This document shows, one piece after another, positions 1 to 5,793 of a DNA stretch of 23,634 nt. This stretch comes from an uncultured Oscillospiraceae bacterium (GTDB lineage: Bacteria; Bacillota; Clostridia; Oscillospirales; Oscillospiraceae), in NCBI GenBank assembly GCA_934645175.1, contig CAKUDE010000034.1, positions 1-23,634 on the forward strand, given 5' to 3'. Each line of letters opens with the position of its first letter. Within the stretch, counting starts at the first letter, position 1. The position numbers and the translations under genes were made by a program. The notes beneath the pieces are model-generated. The model did no database searches and was not told where the DNA came from. It saw nothing but the letters and a program-made list of their open reading frames with translations.

Positions 1-74
1 GAACACAGAAGTTAAGCTCATCTGCGCCGACGATACTTGCCGGGTGACTGGCCGGAAAAATAGGTAACGCCAAC
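1..74 (+). rRNA. rrf: 5S ribosomal RNA, 3' part (5' end outside window)
   Basis: The window opens inside a 5S rRNA. The run GAACACAGAAGTTAAGCTC at position 1 is the highly conserved 5S loop B/helix III region, followed by the GCCGGGTGACTGGCCGG helix and the usual AATAGGTAACGCC end. The 5' part is cut off by the window edge. The 3' end is estimated at about 74 from the last conserved bases and may be off by a few nucleotides. It lies just before tRNA-Asn, so this is the distal end of an rRNA operon. Confidence 0.93.
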
Positions 75-82
75 ATTCATAT

Positions 83-158
83 TCCCCCTTAGCTCAGTCG
101 GTAGAGCAACGGACTGTTAATCCGTGTGTCGTTGGTTCGAGTCCAACAGGGGGAGCCA
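83..158 (+). tRNA. tRNA-Asn (anticodon GTT)
   Basis: A complete cloverleaf can be read. The 7-bp acceptor stem pairs 83-89 with 148-154, the D stem pairs 92-95 with 104-107, the anticodon stem pairs 109-113 with 121-125, the anticodon GTT is at 116-118, and the T arm contains GGTTCGAGTCC. The discriminator base is G155 and CCA is encoded at 156-158. It is probably co-transcribed with the 5S rRNA 8 nt upstream and terminated by the hairpin at 164-198. Confidence 0.97.
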
Positions 159-163
159 TGTTT

Positions 164-198
164 AACGGTCTGTGATTTATTACAGACCGTTGTTTTTT
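164..198 (+). terminator. Intrinsic terminator of the rRNA/tRNA transcript
   Basis: A perfect 10-bp stem (AACGGTCTGT at 164-173 with ACAGACCGTT at 182-191) is followed directly by a T-run ending at 198. It begins 5 nt after the tRNA CCA end, so it closes the rRNA operon. Confidence 0.93.
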
Positions 199-508
199 GC
201 ACCGGTGCGAATGATTGAAATGCACTGTGCAATATGTTAGACTTAAAGCAAGAACAATGCGGTACTTATGAGGGAAATAAGAATACTTATGATATTCTCT
301 ACGCTTAATTTTCCCACTCAAAAAATTTATCATCCGATACTTTTTTGAAAACCACCCGAAAACGAATTTTTGTCGCACACACAGATATAATTGCCTGTAG
401 ATGTTTTCTTACGAACTGTTTCTTTATTTGCTTTGGAAGAGGTACCGAAGGACGCAGACATATGCTGTTTTTTATAAAAGCGTGGCAAGGCGGGACTGAG
501 GTGAGATT
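199..508. other. Intergenic region, no gene recognised
   Basis: About 310 nt of AT-rich sequence lie between the tRNA terminator and the CPBP gene. No open frame with a ribosome binding site, no strong hairpin and no well-spaced promoter was found. A TATAAA at 473-478 could be a -10 element for the next gene, but no matching -35 is visible. Confidence 0.5.
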
Positions 509-1150
509 ATGAAAATCACAAGAAAGAACCTTCTTATATTTTCTGTATCGCTTGTGCTGATATGCCTGGTTACATTTAGTGTAAGATTTATAAAATATGT
601 GGACGCAACGATATTTAAGATAACTGCACAGGTCTTTCTTAACCTGGTAAATGGGCTGATTGCTTGGATGGCAATGATGCTCACAGATATGAAATTTGAG
701 ATTGATCTCAAAAACAAGCGCCAGTACTTGATCGGAGCTGCGATTGCACTGGCGCTGAGTATTTTGATCGCCATCGTTCCTGCTCTTTGCGGTTTTTCAC
801 TGATCGGGAATCATATGGATTTTTCGTGGTTTTCCCTCATTTATGATTTCGTGCTTTATTTGATTGTGATTGGCCCGGTAGAGGAATTGGTGTTCCGGGT
901 CTATTTGCAGGATTTCCTTGTGAGCTTATTTGGAACAAACAAATGGCTCGGCGTCGTAATTGCATCCGCTTTGTTCGGACTTTGGCATATCATCAACGGG
1001 AATATTTTTCAGGCGCTATTTACATTCGGTATCGGACTTGTGTTTGGCTTTGCCAAATACAAAGTCAAAGGTTGCGGGTATGCGGGTGTCGCTTTCGGGC
1101 ATGGCTTATATGACTTTTTAAATAGCCTTGTCAGAATGTTTATCCTCTAA
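509..1150 (+). CDS. CPBP-family intramembrane metalloprotease (CAAX/Abi type)
   Basis: This 213-residue polytopic membrane protein carries the three conserved blocks of the CPBP (Rce1-like) family. These are EELVFR near residues 125-130 (the EExxxR motif), FGLWH near 155-159, and FGHGLYD near 197-203; the Glu and His residues are the expected catalytic or metal-binding groups. Family members cleave prenylated or other membrane-anchored substrates, or serve in bacteriocin self-immunity; the substrate here is unknown. The ATG at 509 follows GAGGTGAG with good spacing. The gene is more AT-rich than most of the window and stands alone between the rRNA operon and the TraX-like gene. No bacteriocin precursor was seen beside it, so an immunity role is not supported by context. 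Confidence 0.9.
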   Translation: MKITRKNLLIFSVSLVLICLVTFSVRFIKYVDATIFKITAQVFLNLVNGLIAWMAMMLTDMKFEIDLKNKRQYLIGAAIALALSILIAIVPALCGFSLIGNHMDFSWFSLIYDFVLYLIVIGPVEELVFRVYLQDFLVSLFGTNKWLGVVIASALFGLWHIINGNIFQALFTFGIGLVFGFAKYKVKGCGYAGVAFGHGLYDFLNSLVRMFIL

Positions 1151-1264
1151 TAAATTCCAGTTTCCAGCGCGCTCGGCGGCAAGAAAAGGATTGTATTTTA
1201 GGCTGTTACGATGAGTAACGACGCTGTTATTGAGTGCATATGGCCTTTTAAGGAGTAAAGAAAA

Positions 1265-2011
1265 ATGAAATTTCAGCAAGGACTAAACACAAATCATTTG
1301 AAAATGCTCGCAATTCTTGCCATGACGTTGGATCATATATGTGATTTGCTTTATCCCGGCTTTCCGGCGGAACCCGCGGCAATCGTGTTACATATTGTAG
1401 GGCGGCTGACGGCGCCGATTATGTGGTTTTTCGTATGCGAGGGATACTATTACACCCGTAATGTCAAAAAATATATGCTGCGAATGGGGATTTTCGCCTT
1501 GCTTTCGCATTTTGCATATTGCTTTGCGTTCGGAATCAACATGATCCCGTTCAGCACGGGAATCTTTAATCAGACAAGCGTGATGTATCCGCTCTTTATT
1601 GCCATTGTGGTTATGTGGATGCAGGACAATGCTCTGCCGATGAAGGGCTGGGTAAAGAATGCAATGATCGTTCTATTGATCCTGAGCGCTTTTCCTGCCG
1701 ATTGGAGCTGTGTTGCAGTATTTGCAATACTTGGGATGCGCAAATACAGGGGCAGCCTGGAAAAACAGATGATCGTCATGCTGCTGTGTGTCGCCGTATA
1801 TTCGGCAGTGTCCTTCTTCTTTGTGAGCCGGAGCTATGCTTTGGTGCAATTCGGTGTCTTGCTGGTTTATCCGGTTCTGAAGCTGTATAACGGTAAAAAG
1901 GGATCGGTAAAGTGGATGAAGTGGTTCTTCTATCTTTACTATCCGCTGCACCTTGTTGTTATCGGACTTTGCCGTATTTATATGTACGGGGATATAGGTA
2001 TACTGTTTTAA
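1265..2011 (+). CDS. TraX-family membrane protein
   Basis: This 248-residue protein has about seven hydrophobic segments. Its N-terminal pattern (LKMLAILAMTLDHI near residues 12-25, then GRLTAPIMWFFVCEGYYYTRN near 46-66) is typical of the TraX family. The founding member, F-plasmid TraX, acetylates the N-terminus of pilin. Chromosomal Firmicutes relatives are common and mostly uncharacterised; they may act as membrane O- or N-acyltransferases. The start at 1265 follows AAGGAG at 1250-1255. No conjugation or pilus genes lie nearby, so the F-plasmid role should not be transferred. The 114-nt gap upstream and 127-nt gap downstream suggest separate transcription, though no clear promoter or terminator was found. 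Confidence 0.88.
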   Translation: MKFQQGLNTNHLKMLAILAMTLDHICDLLYPGFPAEPAAIVLHIVGRLTAPIMWFFVCEGYYYTRNVKKYMLRMGIFALLSHFAYCFAFGINMIPFSTGIFNQTSVMYPLFIAIVVMWMQDNALPMKGWVKNAMIVLLILSAFPADWSCVAVFAILGMRKYRGSLEKQMIVMLLCVAVYSAVSFFFVSRSYALVQFGVLLVYPVLKLYNGKKGSVKWMKWFFYLYYPLHLVVIGLCRIYMYGDIGILF

Positions 2012-2138
2012 CGGTAAGCCAAAAAACCTACGCTTCGGCGCTTCCGAAAGCAGTTGAACGACGTATTGATCAGAGGTCCTTGACGTTGATTCGACAAGGT
2101 ATGCCCGGAGGGCGCAATTACATCCGGAGGTAACAGAA

Positions 2139-2828
2139 ATGGAAATCAAAAAAAGCGATCCCGAATTTGCGGAGCTGTTTGCACGCTTTGCGTTTGAAGA
2201 AGTGGCAAAGGAAAACGAGTGCCGTTTAGAGTCGGGCACGCGCTATCTGGCGATCCTTGCGGCGCTCATCGGCTGTGGCGGGACGGATGCATATCGTGAA
2301 ATGCTGCCTCAGGCACTTGAAAACGGCGTGACGCCGATCATGGTCAAGGAATGTGTGTACCAGGCGACGGATTATCTCGGCTACGGACGAATGCTTCCGT
2401 TTTTGAAGGAAACAAACGCCGTTTTTGACCGAATCGGCGTGAGACAACCGCTGCCCCCGCAGGCGACGACCACCGGAGAGAATCGACTGGAAAAGGGTGT
2501 TGCCGCACAGGTTGCTATTTTCGGCGAGCGTATGAACGATGCGTGGAGGAAGGGACATATCAACCGCTGGCTGGCGGCCAATTGCTTCGGAGACTATTAC
2601 ACACGCACCGGCCTGGATCTGAAGCAGCGCGAAATGATTACCTTCTGCTTCCTGATGGCGCAGGGCGGCTGTGAGCCGCAGCTCATTGCCCATGCAAAGG
2701 GGAATATGAACCTCGGCAATGGCGGAGATTTCCTGATCCGCGTCGTGTCGCAGTGCCTGCCCTATATCGGCTATCCGCGCAGTCTGAATGCAATTTCCTG
2801 CATTCGTAAGGCGGAGGAGGAGAAGTGA
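2139..2828 (+). CDS. Carboxymuconolactone decarboxylase (CMD) family protein, two CMD repeats
   Basis: This 229-residue soluble protein has two CMD-like helical repeats. One spans about residues 20-90 (ESGTRYLAILAALIGCGGTDAYREML and following helices) and the other about 120-215 (REMITFCFLMAQGGCEPQLIAHAKGNMNLG). CMD enzymes include gamma-carboxymuconolactone decarboxylases and AhpD-type peroxidase partners. The CxxC pair needed for AhpD disulfide chemistry is absent, so a redox role is unlikely; the actual reaction is unknown. An ATCCGGAGGTAACAG ribosome binding site precedes the ATG at 2139. The stop codon overlaps the start of the next gene, so the two are probably one transcript and translationally coupled. 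Confidence 0.87.
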   Translation: MEIKKSDPEFAELFARFAFEEVAKENECRLESGTRYLAILAALIGCGGTDAYREMLPQALENGVTPIMVKECVYQATDYLGYGRMLPFLKETNAVFDRIGVRQPLPPQATTTGENRLEKGVAAQVAIFGERMNDAWRKGHINRWLAANCFGDYYTRTGLDLKQREMITFCFLMAQGGCEPQLIAHAKGNMNLGNGGDFLIRVVSQCLPYIGYPRSLNAISCIRKAEEEK

Positions 2829-3235
2829 GGAACGAAATACCGATGAAAAGGTATAAAATCGCTTCGGTGCTTATGATCGTCCACGGCGGCTTTCTGGAGC
2901 TTGGTGGAGCGCTTTGTGCGCTTCCGCTGTTGTTCCTCGGCACGGATCGCTTTGATTTCGGAACGTATTTCGCATTTCGACTGCCGTATTTCCAGGAGAA
3001 TCTCTATCTGATGATGCTTATAGGTGCGATGTATGGCGCACTTCGGCTGATCGGTGCGGTCGGGCTCCTGAAAAACAAAATGTGGGGCTTTGTTCTGTCT
3101 GTGATCAACTGTGTCATTACGCTCGCACTGATGATGTTTTTGCTGCCGGCGGGGATTTTGGACGGACTTCTTGCCGGGACGGCTCTGACACTTCTGCTGA
3201 TACAGTTTTTCGGCGACCGGACGGCGACGCAGTAG
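2825..3235 (+). CDS. Small four-helix membrane protein of unknown function
   Basis: A 136-residue protein with four predicted hydrophobic segments, near residues 10-32, 57-80, 84-106 and 110-128, and no recognised catalytic motif. The GTG start at 2825 overlaps the TGA stop of the CMD gene (GTGA) and is preceded by GGAGGAGGAGAA, a good ribosome binding site. A downstream ATG at 2843 (MKRYKIASVLM) is the alternative start. I do not recognise the family. Tight coupling to the CMD-like gene suggests a shared function. No terminator was found between it and the GNAT promoter at 3296. Confidence 0.75.
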   Translation: MRNEIPMKRYKIASVLMIVHGGFLELGGALCALPLLFLGTDRFDFGTYFAFRLPYFQENLYLMMLIGAMYGALRLIGAVGLLKNKMWGFVLSVINCVITLALMMFLLPAGILDGLLAGTALTLLLIQFFGDRTATQ

Positions 3236-3295
3236 ACACCCGACTGTGCCGGAATTCGAAACGGCCGAGAGGAAACTCGGAAGAATCACGACTGC

Positions 3296-3324
3296 TTGAC
3301 TTTGGAGAGATGTCGTGCTATTAT
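3296..3324 (+). promoter_or_regulatory. Sigma-A promoter for the GNAT gene
   Basis: TTGACT at 3296-3301 and TATTAT at 3319-3324 are separated by exactly 17 nt. The predicted transcription start is about 20 nt before the GNAT ATG at 3353, leaving room for the GGAGG at 3340-3344. Confidence 0.75.
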
Positions 3325-3352
3325 GTGCCTTATTTGTCCGGAGGCGTTGCTT

Positions 3353-3795
3353 ATGCAAATGCGAACCATTGACGCAAACGAGCCTTACAAACTGATCGGC
3401 TGCCTTGAGGCTCTGGCGGAGCATCACAATGCGGTTTCCCGGTATTTCGGCGGTTCCTATCCGAGCAGACCCTGTGAGCAGACAATTGAGCTGTTCTCCG
3501 CGGCGCTTAAGGAGGGACGTTCGCAGATTGCCGTCATTGAAGAACGTGGAGAGATTATCGGCTTTTGTAAGCTGGATTTTTCTGCGGTATCCGGGAAAAT
3601 CGATTACCTGATTGTGCTGCCAGCCTATCGCGGCAGGGGCTTTGGAAGCGCTTTGCTGGATTGGGCGATGCAGACGTTCCGACAAAAGGGTATAAAAATA
3701 TAGAGGTAAAAGTGGTTGACGGAAATAATGCGATACGGCTGTACGAAAAATACGGTTTTCGGATCAACGCGCAGATTTTAAGGCTTGACTTATGA
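3353..3795 (+). pseudogene. GNAT-family N-acetyltransferase, broken by a one-base frameshift
   Basis: Read in two frames, this encodes a complete ~147-residue GNAT acetyltransferase, which would transfer acetyl from acetyl-CoA to an amine. The first frame (3353-3703) runs from MQMRTIDANE to the acetyl-CoA-binding motif A, YRGRGFGSALLDWA. It then hits TAG right after KGIKI. The other frame continues seamlessly from 3697 as NIEVKVVDGNNAIRLYEKYG, then FRINAQILRLDL, and stops at 3793-3795; this is the expected GNAT motif B and C-terminus (NxxAxxLYEKxGF). The break falls in a run of five A residues at 3694-3698, where one added A would restore the frame. The start is set by GGAGG at 3340-3344. It could be a true recent pseudogene, a sequencing error or, less likely, programmed slippage. 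Confidence 0.85.
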
Positions 3796-3813
3796 GGGAA
3801 CTTGTACTACAAT
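3785..3813 (+). promoter_or_regulatory. Sigma-A promoter of the MATE leader
   Basis: TTGACT at 3785-3790 and TACAAT at 3808-3813 are separated by exactly 17 nt. The -35 element overlaps the last codons of the broken GNAT gene. Predicted transcription starts near 3820, about 108 nt before the MATE start codon, so the transcript must pass the terminator at 3856-3904. Confidence 0.75.
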
Positions 3814-3855
3814 GCACGGCGTTCGCTCGGAGGGCGAGTTGTTCAGAGAAACAAC

Positions 3856-3904
3856 AGCCGGACAAGAGACAGACTGAGATGTCTGTTTCCTGTCCGGCTT
3901 TTTT
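3856..3904 (+). terminator. Strong terminator hairpin in the leader of the MATE gene (attenuator or sRNA end)
   Basis: AGCCGGACA at 3856-3864 pairs with 3891-3899. After one A/C mismatch, nine further pairs join 3866-3874 to 3881-3889 around a 6-nt loop, and T residues run from 3899 to 3904. Only 23 nt separate the T-run from the MATE ATG, so no further promoter fits there. Upstream in the same leader is a 6-bp hairpin, GTTGTT at 3838-3843 with AACAAC at 3850-3855, and possibly a CTCG/CGAG hairpin at 3826-3838. This suggests controlled read-through. Alternatively the promoter and terminator delimit a ~85-nt small RNA. Confidence 0.82.
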
Positions 3905-3927
3905 CATGCGAAAAGGAGGAATGCAAC

Positions 3928-5244
3928 ATGGATTTTCTGAACGGCAAAATTAAACCGATGTACTTCAAATACCTGTCAGCGGCGTTTGGCAGCGCCATGA
4001 TCACATCGATCTATTCCATCGTGGACACGGCAATGGCCGGGCAGTACCACGGCCCGCAGGGAACGGCGGCGCTGGCGGTCGTTGCGCCGGTCTGGAACAT
4101 CATCTACAGTCTCGGCTTGCTGATGGGGATTGGCGGCAGCGTCATCTTCAGCACAAAGCGCGGCAGCGAAAAAAGCGACGGAAGCGAGAATCAGTATTTC
4201 ACATCGGCTGTAATTGGCGCGGTGATTCTATCCGTTCTGGCGTGGATCGGGGTCATGTGCTTTGAACGTCCGATCCTGACCTTCTTCGGGGCGGATGAAG
4301 CGTTGCTTGCGATGGCGCGGGAATATATGCGTCCGATCAAATATGTGTTCCCGCTGTTCCTGCTCAATCAAATGCTGGCGGCTTTCCTGAGAAATGACAA
4401 AAACCCGGGCCTTGCAACGCTTGGCGTTCTGTTAGGCGGCATCTTCAATGTCTTCGGTGATTATTTCTTCGTATTCACCTGCGACATGGGTATCTATGGT
4501 GCGGGACTGGCGACCGCCATCGGTTCCGGCATTTCGTTCCTTGTCATGCTGACGCACTTTTTCAGCCGCAGGAATACGCTTCGTCTGATAAAGCCCCAAA
4601 AACTCATGCGCAAGCTGTGGGAGATCACCGGCACAGGCTTTGCCACCTTCTTTATCGACGTGGCAATGGGGATCCTGACGGTGTTGTTCAACCGTCAGAT
4701 CATGAAATACCTCGGCGCAAACGCATTGGCAATCTATGGGCCGATCATTCAGGTCAGCACCTTTGTCCAGTGCTGTGCGTACAGCGTCGGTCAGGCTTCT
4801 CAGCCCATTGTTTCCACAAACTTCGGCGCAGGGAAGGGCGAGCGCATCCGGGAAACGCTTCGGTTGACGCTTTGGACAACGGTATTCTTTGGCGTGTTTT
4901 GGACGGCACTCAGCATGGCGTGTCCGAATGCCTGCATCCGTATTTTTATGGCGCCCACCCCGGAGATACTGGATATGGCTCTCGCTATTGTTCGCACCTA
5001 TGCGCTTTCGTTCCTGCTGCTGCCGTTCAATATCTTCTCGACGTACTATTTCCAGGCGATCATGAAGCCGAAAGCGGCGTTCATTGTTTCCGTGGCGCGT
5101 GGACTGGCTGTCAGCGGCATTCTGATTATGCTTCTGCCTGCTCTGGTCAGCGCGGATGCGCTCTGGTTTGCCATGCCGGTCACGGAGCTGCTGGTCATGC
5201 TCTACGCCGCCGTGACGATCCGGAGTTTTACAAAGGCACTGTAA
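3928..5244 (+). CDS. MATE-family efflux transporter (copy 1)
   Basis: This 438-residue protein has about twelve membrane segments arranged as the two homologous halves of the MATE fold. It opens with MYFKYLSAAFGSAMITSIYSIVDTAMAG, the usual family N-terminus. Relatives export cationic drugs, dyes or metabolites in exchange for Na+ or H+; the substrate cannot be read from sequence. The start at 3928 has AAAGGAGGA at 3912-3920. A longer open frame extends upstream, but it crosses the terminator hairpin and lacks homology, so it is not used. Transcription probably depends on read-through of that hairpin. No terminator was recognised after the stop. The second MATE gene (13526) differs clearly in sequence, so the two are not recent duplicates. 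Confidence 0.92.
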   Translation: MDFLNGKIKPMYFKYLSAAFGSAMITSIYSIVDTAMAGQYHGPQGTAALAVVAPVWNIIYSLGLLMGIGGSVIFSTKRGSEKSDGSENQYFTSAVIGAVILSVLAWIGVMCFERPILTFFGADEALLAMAREYMRPIKYVFPLFLLNQMLAAFLRNDKNPGLATLGVLLGGIFNVFGDYFFVFTCDMGIYGAGLATAIGSGISFLVMLTHFFSRRNTLRLIKPQKLMRKLWEITGTGFATFFIDVAMGILTVLFNRQIMKYLGANALAIYGPIIQVSTFVQCCAYSVGQASQPIVSTNFGAGKGERIRETLRLTLWTTVFFGVFWTALSMACPNACIRIFMAPTPEILDMALAIVRTYALSFLLLPFNIFSTYYFQAIMKPKAAFIVSVARGLAVSGILIMLLPALVSADALWFAMPVTELLVMLYAAVTIRSFTKAL

Positions 5245-5307
5245 GGGGCGGAGCAGCCGAAGAACACAATTTGCCCTGCCGGGGGGATATCTTTTTGCGT
5301 AGGGCGC

Positions 5308-5336
5308 TTGCAAAACGTGGCGCTGCATGGTATCAT
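5308..5336 (+). promoter_or_regulatory. Sigma-A promoter of the partner-switching operon
   Basis: TTGCAA at 5308-5313 and TATCAT at 5331-5336 are separated by 17 nt. The predicted start is about 35 nt before the STAS ATG at 5378. It is the only clear promoter between the MATE gene and the phosphatase gene. Confidence 0.65.
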
Positions 5337-5377
5337 AAAAAGGAACTTTTTAAACGGACATGCGGGAGGATAAAGCC

Positions 5378-5674
5378 ATGACCATTACAAAGAATGTGGA
5401 AAATGGGGTTGTTACCCTGAACATTGCCGGACGGCTGGACACGACGACCGCGCCGGAGCTTGAGACAGTACTTGACGGCTGCATCCGCGGAGCAAGTGAA
5501 CTGACGCTCGATCTTGCCGAGCTGGAGTATATCTCATCGGCCGGACTGCGTGTGCTCCTCAAAGCGCAGAAGATCATGAACACACAGGGAACCATGCGGG
5601 TCATCCATGTCGGCGAGCCGATCATGGAGATCTTTGAGATCACGGGCTTTGTGGACATTCTGACCATTGAATAG
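5378..5674 (+). CDS. STAS-domain anti-anti-sigma factor (SpoIIAA/RsbV-like)
   Basis: A 98-residue single-domain STAS protein. The pattern GRLDTTTAPELE (near residues 17-28) and the loop YISSAGLRVLLKAQK (near 52-66) are diagnostic; one serine of the SSAGL loop is the expected phosphorylation site. In partner switching, the unphosphorylated form binds an anti-sigma kinase and frees that kinase's target, while the phosphorylated form does not bind. The ATG at 5378 follows GGGAGGA; an in-frame ATG at 5360 precedes that ribosome binding site and is rejected. The next gene encodes both a SpoIIE phosphatase and an RsbW-like ATPase domain, so regulator, eraser and presumed writer sit together. No sigma factor gene lies in the window. 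Confidence 0.93.
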   Translation: MTITKNVENGVVTLNIAGRLDTTTAPELETVLDGCIRGASELTLDLAELEYISSAGLRVLLKAQKIMNTQGTMRVIHVGEPIMEIFEITGFVDILTIE

Positions 5675-5678
5675 GCAG

Positions 5679-5757
5679 CGAGGCTACGGCGCGATGCGCC
5701 GTAGGCTCGACTGTATTTATGCCGGGCAGCGTACATATCCGTATGTGCGGCTGCCCG
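5679..5757 (+). promoter_or_regulatory. Two tandem large hairpins between the STAS and phosphatase genes
   Basis: The first pairs CTACGGCGC at 5684-5692 with GCGCCGTAG at 5696-5704, extended by CGAG/CTCG at 5679-5682 and 5706-5709. The second pairs 5723-5730 with 5750-5757 and, after a one-base bulge, 5731-5737 with 5742-5748 around a TCCG loop. Neither has a T-run, so they are not standard intrinsic terminators. They occupy most of the 119-nt gap and may set the ratio of the two proteins through RNA processing, stability or partial termination. Confidence 0.6.
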
Positions 5758-5793
5758 ATGCCGTTTCTTCAAACAGATATGGGAGGGACAGTC

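Noticed and set aside
83..158. tRNA-Asn as an integration site for a mobile element
   Set aside because: No copy of the tRNA 3' end was found elsewhere in the window and no integrase gene lies nearby; a terminator directly follows the tRNA.
94..378. Open frame antisense to tRNA-Asn ending in GLEPTTHGLTVRCSTD
   Set aside because: That peptide is the well-known translation of the reverse strand of tRNA genes and appears as spurious proteins in many databases. There is no ribosome binding site.
2139..2828. AhpD-type alkylhydroperoxidase function for the CMD protein
   Set aside because: No CxxC pair is present in either repeat.
3802..3927. Longer N-terminus for the first MATE protein
   Set aside because: It would start inside the promoter and run through the terminator stem. 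The ATG at 3928 has a consensus ribosome binding site and the family-typical N-terminus.
5245..5300. Terminator after the first MATE gene
   Set aside because: Only a 3-bp CCC/GGG stem precedes the CTTTTTG, which is too weak to support.
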